Shown: positions 43,775-55,339, counted from the stretch's first letter. The stretch is DNA of 64,000 nucleotides from Prorocentrum cordatum (GCA_963575745.1 CAUYUJ010018482.1:213065-277064), one strand, 5' to 3'. Numbers and translations are program-made. The notes: generated by a model not told the origin, from the sequence alone.

Positions 43775-44690
43775 TCACTAACGGTTCGAACCCTCCTTCC
43801 CCCCTCTCCGGAATCCGGAAACCCGGGGGGGGTCACTACCGGTTGGACCCCCCCCCCCCCCCCACGCACCGCCAGCAAACGACTCCCGGTCCCTACCACC
43901 GCTCGCATCACATCCCCCACTGTTGTTCCCAGCGCCACTGTCCTCACCACCACTGTCCCCACTGGTTCCACCACCGTCCCTATTGTCCCCACCAGTGCCC
44001 CCACCACTGTCGCACTGTCCCCACTGTTCCCACAACTGTTCCCACCACGGTTCCACTCTCCCCACTGTCTCCACGGACCCAACCACTGCCTATCCCCACT
44101 GTCCCCACTGTCCCACTGACTCCTCCGCTGTCCCACTGAGCTGTCCCACTGTTCCCACCACTGTCCCCACTGTCCCCACCACTGTCCCCACTGTACCTCT
44201 GTCCCATTGTCCCACCGCCGTCCTCGCCACCGCCTTTACCAGTGTCCCCACCACCATTGTACCCTCCACTGTCCCAGTGTTTCCACCTCATTCCCACTGT
44301 CCCCACACCACTGTCCCCACCACCACCGTTCCCACCACTGTCCACTGTCCCCCCTGTTCCCACCATTGTCCCCACCACTGTCCCCACCACTACCGTCCCC
44401 ACCACTGTCCCACTGTCCCCCCACTGTCCCCACCACTGTCCCGCTGTCCCCTCACCACTGTCCCCACCAACACCGTCCCCACCACTGTCCGCACCCCCAC
44501 TCGGTTTTCGAGGGGGGGGGGGGGGGGGGTTCGAACCGGTAGTGACCCCCCCCCTTTTCATGATGAGCTGGGGGGGGGGGGGAGGGGGTTCGAACCGGTA
44601 ATGACCCCCCCCGGTTTTCCGGAGTGGGGGGGGGGGGGAGGGGTTCGAACGGTAGTGACCCCCCCGGTTTTCCGCCAGCAGCGGTAGAAC
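43775..44690. repeat. Inverted repeat arms around a CACTGTCCC minisatellite
   Basis: The left arm (43,775-43,860) contains GGTTCGAACCCTCC, TCCGGAAACCCGG and GGTCACTACCGGTTGG. The right arm (44,500-44,690) carries the complement in two to three copies: GGTTCGAACCGGTAGTGACC and CCCGGTTTTCCGGAG. Between them (about 43,920-44,500), 12-13 bp units of CCCCACCACTGT type repeat. The two arms could fold back on each other. Confidence 0.7.
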
Positions 44691-44696
44691 ATGCTC

Positions 44697-44739
<43 letters not shown>

Positions 44740-45029
44740 AGTGTGAGTAGGTATGTACGTATATACATGCACACACGTTAATATGATTGTGTGTACAGAT
44801 GGTTTCAAACCCCTCCCCCCCGCGGTCCCCTGTCTTCCCAATGGGGGGAGGGGTTCACAACCCCCCCCCTCACCCACTCGGCGCCGGCGCTGGCGCTGGC
44901 GGTCGCCAGCAGTTCCAACGGCGGGGGCGCAGCGACGCTGACCAGAGGCAACCCAAAGGGGGGGGGTGGGGGGCGTTTCAAGCTCCCCCCGTGGCGCTGG
45001 CGCCGGCGCCGGCGGGGACGCAGCGACGA
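44691..45029. other. (TA)n run and GC-rich patch, no gene
   Basis: (TA)n at 44,701-44,735 is followed by C- and G-rich phrases (44,805-44,875) and a GGCGCTGGCGCTGGCG patch. No supported gene. Confidence 0.5.
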
Positions 45030-45732
45030 TTACCACCACTACCACCACCACCATACCACCACCACAACTGCCTCAACCCACCACCACCACCACCAACCCA
45101 CCACACAACCAACACCACCACAGCCACCACCACCACAACCACCACCGCCACAACTTACTATCACCACCACCACCACCACAAACACCACCACTACCACCAC
45201 CACCACCACAATCAACCTCCACCACCACCACCACAACCACCACCAGTACTCGCAGCACAACCCACCACCACCACCACCACCACCACAAACCAGCACAACA
45301 CCACCACCACCACCACCACAGCCACCACCACCACCACCGCCACCACCACCACCAACACCACCTCCACAAACCACCGCCACCACAACCACCACCTCCACCA
45401 CCACCATGAACGACCACCACCCCGCTACCAAGCCACCACCACCACCACAACCCACCACCACCACCACCACCACCACCGCCACAAACCACCACCAACCACC
45501 ACCACCACCCACAACCACCACCACCACCACAACCACCACCACCACCACACACCACCACCACCACCACGACCACCACCACCACCACCACCACCACCCACTA
45601 CCACAACGACCACCACCACCACCACAACAAGCCACCACACCACCACCACCACCACCACCACAACCACTACCACCGCCACCATCACCACCGCCACCACAAC
45701 ACACCACCACCACCACCACCACCACCATTACC
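45030..45732. repeat. (CAC/CCA)n triplet tract, ~700 bp
   Basis: Nearly continuous CAC, CCA and AAC triplets. Open frames of up to 840 codons through this region (poly-Thr/His/Pro on plus, poly-Val/Gly on minus) are products of the repeat. Confidence 0.95.
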
Positions 45733-45966
45733 GTCCTCGTCGACGCTCCCCGCAGCCGCCGCCCGCCGCCGCAGGCGCAGGCGCCGCCCCGAGAAGAGGG
45801 AGAGAGGAGAAATAGGACAGGAAAAGGGGGGGTTCGAACCCCCCTCTCCCCTCCATCACGGGAAGGGGGGTTCCACCCCCCCCCCCTCCATCCAGGGGGG
45901 GGGTCTGGTTCCACCCCCCTCTCCAAGCGACTACAGAACGCGTTTTCTTCACATATGTATATCGTA

Positions 45967-45999
<33 letters not shown>

Positions 46000-46002
46000 T
46001 GT

Positions 46003-47288
46003 CCCACCAGCCCTTTGGGCGTGAGTGGTTTAGCGAGCTTTCTCTGTTCTCAATCCCCCAACCCCCTTCTTCCCCTTCGGGGAGGGGTTTACCCCTCCCC
46101 CTACCCCCTCCCCCTGGACCTGGAGAGGGGGTCCCGCGGGTCGTTGGAGGGGTCTTTTCCGACTCCTGGGAGGGCCAAAAAACGACGACCCTCACGAGGA
46201 TTCTGGCCCCGACGGGGGGGCACAGTTTGGCCCCTCTGCGCTTCTTTGAAGCCACAATCATTGATTTTACTACGGTTTTGGCCCCATTGTGGCCTCCTGA
46301 GGGGGCCGCGCTTCTCTTCCTCCATAGCAAAATCGTTGATTTTACGAAGGTTTTGGCATCATTTTGTCCTTTTCAGGGGGCAGCGCTCCTTCGCGCTTCA
46401 GAGGAGGTCGCAAGAGGCCCCCAAGATGGCCCCAAGAGGCCCCCAGGAGGCTCCCAAGAGGCCTCCAAGAGGCCCCCCAGAGTCCCCCAAGAGGCCCCAA
46501 GAGGCCCCCAAGAGGGCCCCAAGTGGCCCCCGAGAGGCTCCCAGAGGCTCCAAGAGGCTCCCAAGAGGCCCGAAGAGGCTTCCCCAAGGCACCCAAGACG
46601 CTCCTAGAAGCCCCTGGGGCCGCCAAGACGCCCCCAAGATGCCCCAAAAGGGGACGAGGTGCCCGAACGCCTCACGCCACGAGGAGCCCGAACGACTCAC
46701 ACCAGGACGAAGGGCCCGAACGACTCACACCACGAAGAGCCCGAACGACTCACACCAGAAAGAGGGGCCCGAACGACTCATACCAGGACGAGGCGCCCGA
46801 ACGACTCACACCACGAGGAGACCAAACGACTCACACCACGACGAAGGCCCCGAACGACTCACACCACGAGGAGCCCGAACGAGTCACACCAGGAGGAGGG
46901 GCCCGAACGACTCACACCAGGACGAGGGGCCCGAACAACTCACACCACGAGAAGCCCGAACGACTCACACCAGGACGAAGAGCCCGAACGACTCACACCA
47001 CGAAGAGCCCGAACGACTCACACCAGGAAGAAGGGCCCGAACGACTCACACCAGGACGAGAAACCCCAAACGACTCAAACCACGAGGAGCGCTTTCTCTC
47101 CCTCCTCCTTCGCCTCGTCCTTCTCCCGCTCCCCCCACAAGGAGGATGTACAAGGAGGCGGGAGGAAGGAGGAACAGGGGAGATATGCGGGGCCAAGCGG
47201 ACACACGCCTGAAAAACACGACTGTCGGCATGCTTCGCGAGAGTTGCTGCTGTGAGATGGGCTGGTGGGGATACGCGAAGCGTGAAGA
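46003..47288. mobile_element. Composite module 2
   Basis: The left end GTCCCACCAGCCCTTTGGGC is followed by the hairpin GGGGAGGGG-TTTA-CCCCTCCCC (46,079-46,100). The interior has two diverged ATTGATTTTAC cores (46,260 and 46,335), CCCAAGAGG phrases (46,405-46,645) and a 25/28-bp array. The right end GGGCTGGTGGGGATACGCG, AAGCGTGAAGA abuts module 3 directly. The junction makes an 11-bp inverted repeat, GGGCTGGTGGG to CCCACCAGCCC. Confidence 0.6.
46664..47090. repeat. Alternating 25/28-bp tandem array
   Basis: GAACGACTCACACCA recurs about 15 times. Units ending CGAGGAGCCC (25 bp) mostly alternate with units ending GGACGAGGGGCCC (28 bp): starts at 46,691, 46,719, 46,744, 46,772, 46,800 and 46,825. 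One copy reads GAACGAGTCAC. The alternation suggests that a dimer was the unit of amplification. Confidence 0.9.
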
Positions 47289-48483
47289 ATCCCACCAGCC
47301 CTTTAGGGCGTAGGTGGTCTAGGGAGTTTCCTCTGCCAACCCCCTTCTTCCCCTTCGGGGAGGGGTTTGCCCCTCCCCTTACCCCTCCCCACTGACCTGG
47401 ACGGGGCCGGTCGCGAGGTGTCAGAGCGTCCAAGATGGCCCAAGACAGCTCCAAGAGCGAACAGGCGAGAAAACACAAAACATTGATTTTACATAGGTTT
47501 TGGAAGGATTTTGGCATCTTGGGGGGGCCCAAGAGGCGACTCGAGGCACTCTGGAGGGGCGGGGCTAATAAGCAACCCCCCCTTCTTTGATAGATCTCCT
47601 CCAAGATGGCCCAAAGAGCGCCCCGAAGGCTCCCAAGAGCGCCCCAAGAGCGCCTCAAGAGGGCCCCAAGAGACCCCAAGAGGCCCCCAAGAAGCCTCCA
47701 AGACGTTGCCAAGAGACCCCCAAGAGGCCCCAAGAGAGTCCAAGATGACCCAAGACGGCTCCAAGAGCGAAAAGGCGAGAAAGCAACAAACATTGATTTT
47801 ACCTAGGTTTTGGAAGGATTTTGGCCTCTTGGGGCGCCCAAGAGGCGACTCGAGGCACTCTAGAGGGGCAGCGCTAATTGGGGAACCCCCCTTCTTTGAT
47901 AGATCTCCTCCAAGATGGCCCCAAGAGCGCCTCGAAGGCTCCCAAGAGCGCCCCAAGAGCGCCCCAAGAGAGCCCCAAGAGGCCCCAAAAGGCCCCCATG
48001 AGGCCTCCAAGAGGCCCCCAAGAGACCCCCAAGAGGCCACAAGAGGCCCCCCGAGATACGCAAGAGGCCCCCGGGACCGCCAAGAGGCCCCAAAGACGGC
48101 CCAAGAGGCCCCCAAGCTCGCCATTGTCCTCCTCCTCCTCCTCTTTTTCTTCCTCCTCCCTCCTCCCCCTCCCCCTCCTCCTCCTCCTCCTCCTCCTCCT
48201 CCTTCTCCTTTTCCTCCTTCTCGTCCTCCTCGTCCTCGCAGTCCTCCATCTCCTCCTCCTTATCTTCCTCCTCCTCCTCCTCCTGCTCCTCCTCCTGCTC
48301 CTCCTCTTCCTCCTCCTACTCCGACGACGACGGCTCCTCCTACATCCTCCCCCTCTTGGGGTATATGGCGGCTCACCCCGCCCTTTGTTCTTCTGCATGC
48401 TCCCCCGCTTCCCTCATAACCTCCACTCCCCTGGGACTCATTTCTGGACGGGCTGGTGGGGATACGCGAAGCGTCTAGAATTA
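47289..48483. mobile_element. Composite module 3, near-duplicate of module 1
   Basis: The left end ATCCCACCAGCCCTTTAGGG leads to the hairpin variant GGGGAGGGG-TTTG-CCCCTCCCC (47,357-47,378). It has two ~310-bp units (cores at 47,482 and 47,792). From about 47,800 it is nearly identical to 42,840-43,545, differing mainly in triplet counts. The right end GGGCTGGTGGGGATACGCG, AAGCGTCTAGAATT is identical to that of module 1. Similarity stops exactly at the end of this motif in both. Confidence 0.65.
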
Positions 48484-48529
48484 TCTATATATCTGTATCA
48501 GTATTTGTATATGTATATGTATATGCATG

Positions 48530-48564
<35 letters not shown>

Positions 48565-48840
48565 GTATGTATGTATGTATATATATATATATATATATAT
48601 ATAGATTTGTGCATGTATATGTATATATAGATATTCATATATTTATGTAGATATACATAAATCTATATACACACATATATAAATATATATGTATATGTAT
48701 ACCATCGCTCGAACCTGGCCGTATGGTATCTGTAAATATGTACATATGCATCTGTATATATGCAAATGTATAACTATATGTATATGTGTATGTATGTATG
48801 TATGTATGTATGTATGTATATGTATATATGTATATGTGCC
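48484..48840. repeat. TATG/TA microsatellites
   Basis: TATATGTA, GTAT and TA runs fill the stretch. No gene. Confidence 0.93.
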
Positions 48841-49990
48841 TTTACTCTGTGACCTTCTAAATTCACATCGTGCTGTAATTTAATAAAGCTGAAACGGGAA
48901 TTTCTGGGAACGGGCCAATCCCGGAAATCGGTCCTAGATCAATCGGAGAACTTGCGATTTCGGGGAACTGGCCACGAACTAGTTGAATCAAGGAACCGGC
49001 GGTTTCAAGAAACTGGAACTTCTAGAAGATGTGCAGGGCGACGAACTGATTTCCCTCTGAAACTTTGCGATGGGAACCGTTCGGATTCGTCGGAAGTAGG
49101 GTTTTGCTGGGGAACCATTCGGATTGCCGAAAATTGGTCAATATTTGAACGATTCGGGTACGTAGGAATACAACGCTCGCGTTGCTATATCTTCTGATAG
49201 CGTTCGGATCCGCGAGATCGGTGACGCGTGTATGGCGGAGTTTTTTTTTTTTTTTGTTTGTTTTTTTCCTGGTTGTTTATCTTATCCTTTTTTCCAATCG
49301 GACCTCTACATCACATTTATCCTCACCAGCCACATCAAGGAAACACTTGCGTCCAAACCGCGTCCAACCAACACTAATCAACAGCGCCGCCCGAGCCTGC
49401 TCGACAGGCCACTGGGAGGCAGCAGCAGAGAGAGAGAGAGAGAGAGAAACAAAACACACACACACACATCCAGCTTATACCTACAATAACAACGGGGAGA
49501 AGAGAGAGGAAGCATAAGAGGATGGAGGCGGAGAAGATGAGAAGAGGAAACGGGAAAGAAAAACATAAAACAACTGGTAATCTTTACGGCCATCTCTAAA
49601 ATCAATCCGGGCTCCCCGGACAGGAAAACGTCCAATTCTTCTGTTGGGTTCCGATCGAAATAATCTCCCGCCGCGTGAGACGCAACTGGCGCACGCTAAC
49701 TGAAAAACTCAACCCATGACAAAATCGGAGTCGGGCAGACCCGTAAAACAGAATAGATAAAACAACACGAAACTGTTTAACATCTCGTGCGCACACTGCA
49801 GATGTTGGAAAAAGGGTTGCACAATCTCGAGCCGCCAGCGTAGACTGTACGAAGTAATCTGGGGTGCGGACACGGCACGGATCTAGCAAATCGCCTTTTT
49901 TTGTTCCCCCGTTTTTGTTGTTTCGTTTTTTGTTTGAAAGAAGCGACCTCGGCAATACATATTACTCCCACCAGTCATTCGCTCACCAGA
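48841..49990. other. No recognisable gene
   Basis: AT-richer sequence with weak internal repetition (GGGAACCGTTCGGATT at about 49,073, GGGGAACCATTCGGATTG at about 49,110). GA and CA runs lie at 49,430-49,470. A minus-strand frame at 49,602-49,955 (117 codons) reads as plausible protein (RVRTPDYFVQSTLAARD) but has no known motif. Confidence 0.35.
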
Positions 49991-50934
49991 CGCCTTCCAA
50001 TGCTACGCACAAGGGCGGCCTTCCAGACAACTCAGCGGCAGAGTGGGGGGGGAGAAATATTGATCGACAGTTGCACTTGACAGATCTTTTCCATATATAC
50101 ACACGCAAATACAAAGTACGACAATCTCGATATTCCCAATGTCATTCTTCATTTTCCAAGTGGAAACGAATGACTTTTCACCTTTTTCTTGTTTTTCTCT
50201 TTAGCTTTCTTGGACCCAAGGCGCCACCACTGCAGATGCCCCACAGTTGACAGCCTTTCTGTAAAGCTGCCGCACACAAATGATTTGTACATGTTGTGAC
50301 GAAAGGATTCGGAGTGTGAGTGCCACTGCAGGACATCCACCAATATATTATGGTTGTAAGGTCACCACGCAAGGATTTTTTGTTTTTTGTTGTAAAAGAC
50401 GGCCATATATTGAAAGTGTTGAGATCACTTCAGGTCCCGAGCAATTCAAACCCTTTTGCAACATCGCCACCAAAGACACCCGTTTTGTAAAGGCTGCAAC
50501 AACATGATTCTACACAAGGCGCATCTGCACCATAAAGACCAAGTCCGTCACAGGCTGTCATTCGTTGTCCATACTTTTTGGTAGCAACGAACCTTTTCAC
50601 ATATTTTCATGTTTGTACGGTCTTCCTCTTCAGCTTTTCTGGGCCCGAGGTACCATCACTGCATATCCCCCACACTTGAATTCCTTGTAATGCCGCCATA
50701 AAAACAATTACCCGGTGACGTACCCAACCAATTTGTATCATGGGAAACGAGGAATTGGCCGAAACTTGCAAGGACAATCAAATTGCAGGATCCGTTGTTT
50801 GATATGTAAGCTACTTGGGACACGCGCCAATGAAATGATGCGCAGGAGAACCATACAATAACGAGGGGCGACAACTACAGGCTCGAAGAAAACATGGGGA
50901 GTCGGGAGCGAACAGCAAGAGAAAGACGTGCGGG
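49991..50934. repeat. Degenerate repeat family flanking the 102-bp array (left)
   Basis: Phrases such as CTTTCTTGGACCCAAGGCGCCACC (50,207), TTTTCTGGGCCCGAGG (50,634), CCCTTTTGCAACATCGCCAC (50,450) and TTTGTAAAGGCTGCAACAAC recur. The same phrases lie on the other side at 52,620-53,230, so the 102-bp array sits inside this older family. Confidence 0.6.
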
Positions 50935-52525
50935 AAGCCCACTGTGCTGGGCCCCCCAGCAGCCCTCGAAAGTGGCGACAGTTTCACAGATCGCAGCCCC
51001 CCATGGATGGCGAGGTCCCATTTGAATCCGCCGTGGGTACCCACTGTGCTGGGCCCCCCAGCAGCCCTCGAAAGTGGCGACAGTTTCACAGATCGCAGCC
51101 CCCCAGGGATGGCGAGGTCCCATTTGAATCCGCCGTGGGTACCCACTGTGCTGGGCCCCCCAGCAGCCCTCGAAAGTGGCGACTGTTTCCAGATCGCACC
51201 CCCCCCAGGGTGGCGAAGGTCCATTTGAATGGGCCCGAGTGCCCACTGTGCTGGGCCCCCAGCAGCCTCGAAAGTGGCGACAGTTTCACAGATCGCACCC
51301 CCAGGGATGGCGAGGTCCCATTTGAATCTGCGGGTGCACACTGTGCTGGGCCCCCAGCAGGCTCGAAAGTGGCGACAGTTTACAGATCGCAGCCCCCCAG
51401 GATGGCGAGGTCCATTTGAATCCGCCGCGGGTGCACACTGTGCTGGGCCCCCCAGCAGCCCTCGAAAGTGGCGACAGTTTCACAGATCGCAGCCCCCCAG
51501 GGATGGCGAGGTCCCATTTGAATCCGCCGCGGGTGCACACTGTGCTGGGCCCCCCAGCAGCCCTCGAAAGTGGACAGTTTCACAGATCGCAGCCCCCCAG
51601 GGATGGCGAGGTCCCATTTGAATCCGCCGCGAGTGCACACTGTGCCGGGCCCCCCAGCAGCCCACGAAAGTGGCGACAGTTTCACAGATCGCACCCCCCC
51701 AGGGATGGCGAGGTCCCATTTGAATCCGCCGTGGGTACCCACTGTGCTGGGCCCCCCAGCAGCCCTCGAAAGTGGCGACAGTTTTACAGATCGCACCCCC
51801 CCAGGGATGGCGAGGTCTCATTTGAATCCGCCGCGAGTGCACACTTTGCTGGGCCCCCCAGCAGCCCTCGAAAGTGGTGGCAATTTCACAGATCGCAGCC
51901 CCCCAAGAATGGCGAGGTCCCATTTGAATCCGCCGCGAGTGCACACTGTGCTGGGCCCCCCAGCAGCCCTCGAAAGTGGCGACAGTTTCAAATCGCACCC
52001 CCCCAGGGATGGCGAGGTCACATTTGAATCCGCCGCGAGTGCACACTGTGCTGGGCCCCCCAGCAGCCCACGAAAGTGGCGACAATTTCACAGATCGCAG
52101 CCCCCCAGGGATGGCGAGGTCCCATTTGAGTCCGCCGCGAGTGCACACTGTGCTGGGCCCCCCAGCAGCCCTCGAAAGTGGCGACAGTTTCACAGATCGC
52201 AGCCCCCCAGGGATGGCGAGGTCCCATTTGAATCCGCCGCGAATGCAGACTGTGCTGGGCCCCCCAGCAGCCCTCGAAAATGGCGACAGTTTCACAGATC
52301 GCAGCCCCAAAGGGGTGGCGAGGTCCCATTTGAATCCGCCGCGAGTGCACACTGTGCTGGGCCCCCCAGCAGGCCTCGAAAGTGGCGACAGTTTCGCAGA
52401 TCGCAGCCCCCCAGGGGTGGCGAGGTCCCATTTGACTCTGCGGTGGGTACCCATTGTGCTGGGCCTCCCAGCAGGTCCGAAAGTGGCGACAGTTTCACAG
52501 ATCGCAGCCCCCCAGCTGGCACGCA
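50935..52525. repeat. 102-bp tandem array, sixteen units
   Basis: TGTGCTGGGCC starts units at 50943, 51045, 51147, 51247, 51342, 51439, 51541, 51641, 51743, 51845, 51947, 52047, 52149, 52251, 52353 and 52455. Eleven of fifteen spacings lie at exactly 102 or within 1 bp, and the rest are 95-100. Each unit holds CAGCCCTCGAAAGTGGCGAC, GTTTCACAGATCGCAGCC, GGATGGCGAGGTCCCATTTG and AATCCGCCGCGAG. Since 102 is 34 codons, every frame is open on both strands over many units (up to 339 codons). The 95-100 bp units shift the frame, so I regard it as non-coding. Confidence 0.95.
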
Positions 52526-52619
52526 GCGACGAGCGAAGGCAAGGGGGAAGAGAGGGACGGGGGGGGGCGGGAAGGAAGGAAGGAAGTGAGGAAGCAGACG
52601 CGCGAGCAGTGCTCTATTC

Positions 52620-53230
52620 AAAACGAGAACCCCACGCAAGAGGGTTGGGAACAAATCCTTTTGTACAGGCTTCTACGGAATCATTCTACTTGTGGAGGTT
52701 AGTGCACTTCCCTACACTTCAGATATTGTTGTAAGGTCGCCACGTGAGGCATCTTTTTGTAAAAGGCTGCGGCAAAAATGTTTTAACTGTGGATGTCACT
52801 GCAAGTCCCCAAGAAGTAAGATCCTTTTTGCAAGATCGCCGCGAAAGACACATCTCTTGTAAAGGCTACACAACGATTTTAATGGTGGCGCATCTGTACC
52901 TGAAAAAGAACAGCGGTCACAACATTGTCCTGGTTTTCTCCCATTCTTTCACGTTCAACAGATATCTTTTATTTAAATGCTGTTTTTCATGCTTGCCCTG
53001 TTTTCATCTCCAGCTTTCCTGGGCTCAGGGCGCCAACACTACATATCCCCCAACAATTGAAACCCTTTCTAAGGCCGCCTCAACAAGAAACCCTTTGCAC
53101 AGGCTGCTAAACAACATCTACTTGTGGAGGCTACTGCAGATCCCCACAGTTAGAAGCCTGTTGTAAGATCGTCACGAACGGAATCCCTTTGTAAGGGCGG
53201 CTGCAGAAGGATTTCAACTCAGGGGAAGAT
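52620..53230. repeat. Degenerate repeat family flanking the 102-bp array (right)
   Basis: It carries the same phrases as 49,991-50,934: TTTGTAAAAGGCTGCGGC, CTTGTGGAGG, GTTGTAAGGTCGCCAC and TTCCTGGGCTCAGGGCGCC. Unit length is near 80-100 bp and strongly diverged. Confidence 0.6.
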
Positions 53231-53419
53231 CATGGAGGAATGCGGAGGGAAGAATACGAAGAGGGGCCAGAATGGGGAAGGACGGATACGAGAAACAAGT
53301 ATGACGAGTAACTTGCTGATCCACAGCGATCCAATCACTAAAAAATCCATCAACAAAACCTATTTGTAATCAGGCAAACAGCGGGTCGAACCGGAGGGCC
53401 CCCCTGGGTCATCCACTCC

Positions 53420-54120
53420 TTTTGCTCCATTGAGATCCATGGATGGAGCCCGATTTGGGGCGTTTCGCCCGAGGCGTCCTCAGAATTTATATGGTTTGGC
53501 CCCTGGTTTGGCCTGGTTCGGTTCGGTTTGGCTGGGTGCCCAGCTTGAGACATCCTCGAACTTTGCCTGGTTTAGCCCCTGGTTTGGCCTGGTTTGCGGC
53601 CGGTTTCGCCTGAGACGCCCTTACAATCTGCTAGGTCATATTTGATGTCGCCACGGTTTCGTTTGCGACGTCGTGACCCTTTGTCTGGTTTAGCTTGGTT
53701 TCGGCGCAGTTTCGCATGAGACGTCCTCACAATTCGCTTGATTTGTTTTGGTTCCAGTGCGCCTTCGCGTGAAACGTGCGCACGATTCGCATGGTTTGGT
53801 CGCGGTTTCGCTTGAAACGTACTGGTTCCACTCATGCGGTGTAGGCTATGTGGTGCAATCCCACACCGTTGCAGGCTATGGGGGACATGGCATGTGGTGC
53901 ACAGTATGTGGTGGAAGCTGTGTTGTGCTAGCCACGTGGTGCAAGCCTACATAGTCGCATGCTATGCTGTATAAGCTATGTGGTGCACAGTGTGTTGTGG
54001 AATCCATGTGGTGTATGTTCGGTAGTGCAAACCCACATCGACGAGAACTATCTGGTGAAATCTGTAAGGTGCAAAGTATATGGTGGAAGCTGTGTGGTGC
54101 GAACTATGACTGCAAACCCA
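53420..54120. repeat. Two degenerate minisatellites: TTTGGCCTGG type and TATGTGGTGCA type
   Basis: From 53,420 to 53,830 phrases GGTTTGGCCTGGTTCGG and GTTTCGC.TGAGACGTCCTCA repeat at about 60-65 bp. From 53,840 to 54,120 GGCTATGTGGTGCA and GTGGAAGCTGTGTGGTGC repeat at about 25-35 bp. Both are old. Confidence 0.7.
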
Positions 54121-55130
54121 CATGTTCTCGCGGCGTTTGCCCAGGGTCCGGCGTTAGAGAAGAAAACTCTCCCGAGCCTGTAGAACCAACCAAGACTGCG
54201 GCATCGTAACAAGTTGGAGGCATAACCGGGCATTCAGTGGCATCTGTCCCTCAATCATCCAGGCGCGCACGCGAACAAATAATGTTTCAATGACCTGGCC
54301 ATGGTACGCATCAGCAAAAGTGGCCAATGTTGGAAGGCGGATACCGCTTAATGATTATCCTGTCGGCGTCGTCGTTGGGATTGCAGTGGGTGTGATTGTC
54401 TAGCTGATTTGTTATAACTTTTGTAACAAGCAACGTAATTAGCAAGAACAGCAACGTAATCAGCAAGAACGTAAAGCAAGGGAACGCCCACCAAATCAAG
54501 ACATGTCGCGGACTTCAATACGCCAGATATGCACAGCAGCTCAAATGAGCGGTTGGCAACCAGGTGTCTGACGCGGCCCAATCTGAAGGAACGGATAGAA
54601 GTCTCATTGGTTCGTCACTGATGCACATATTTGCGGCGTTCAATGGGTCACGACAAATGCACGATCTTGAAATGAACAAGAACGGTCAGCGGGCCGCGCA
54701 ACCGATAGGCATGCCCGCATATAATTTGCTATGCCGTCCGTTTGCCGTAATGTTTTCCGGTGTCGGCCGCTTGTCGGACAACAGGCGCTACGCGCTACGT
54801 GCAAATCCATTGTGTGGAGCCCCGAACGCGGCGCTTCTCTTCTGAGATGCATGCTGGTTGCCTTGCCTCTGCTTCAATTTGCCTTTCCGACTGATCGCGG
54901 GCCGCGACATCGTGCGTCGTTTACAGCAAAAACACATTGATTCAAAAAGAATGTGCCGATGCCAGCTCAATGGTCCACATCGACCTCGAAGCCCTTCACC
55001 AGCGAGCCCCGCAAGAAAATCAGCTGCACATGAGAGTGTCCTTAGAGCCGTAATTTTGGCGCGCGCAAGGCATAACCACGTACAACATGTGAGGGCGCAC
55101 GATGCTTACGGATTGGGATCCTCTGCGTGC
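54121..55130. other. No recognisable gene
   Basis: Non-repetitive sequence of moderate GC. Overlapping frames at 54,564-54,845 and 54,858-55,235 (plus) have no motif. Confidence 0.35.
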
Positions 55131-55132
55131 TA

Positions 55133-55134
<2 letters not shown>

Positions 55135-55164
<30 letters not shown>
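55135..55164. repeat. (TG)n microsatellite
   Basis: About 14 TG dinucleotides. It could adopt Z-DNA. Confidence 0.95.
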
Positions 55165-55165
<1 letters not shown>

Positions 55166-55339
55166 ATTGTCTTCTTCGTTCTTCCAGGTGCCGTTTCACT
55201 CTCGAGTGTCGCTCCCAACGCAGGTTGGCAATTAACAAGTGACACGCGTGCCCTGGCTCTTGCACGTTCGAGGAGAGAAGGAGGAGACGCATGTGGGGGA
55301 TCGAGGACACAAGGCGGAGAAGGGAACGACGACGAACGA

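Noticed and set aside
43785-44660. GGTTCGAACC considered as a tRNA B box
   Set aside because: It is a palindrome inside G/C-run repeats with no A box or acceptor stem at the right distance.
44791-47313. 840-codon plus-strand open frame
   Set aside because: It runs through a 700-bp CAC triplet tract, a (TA)n run and several minisatellites. Composition follows the repeats, and no domain is visible.
50935-52525. Regular direct repeats considered as a CRISPR array
   Set aside because: Units are contiguous with no unique spacers, and the context is eukaryotic.
51480-52589. Long repeat-protein frames on both strands (324 and 339 codons)
   Set aside because: The 102-bp period keeps all frames open; units of 95-100 bp shift the frame, and both strands are equally open.
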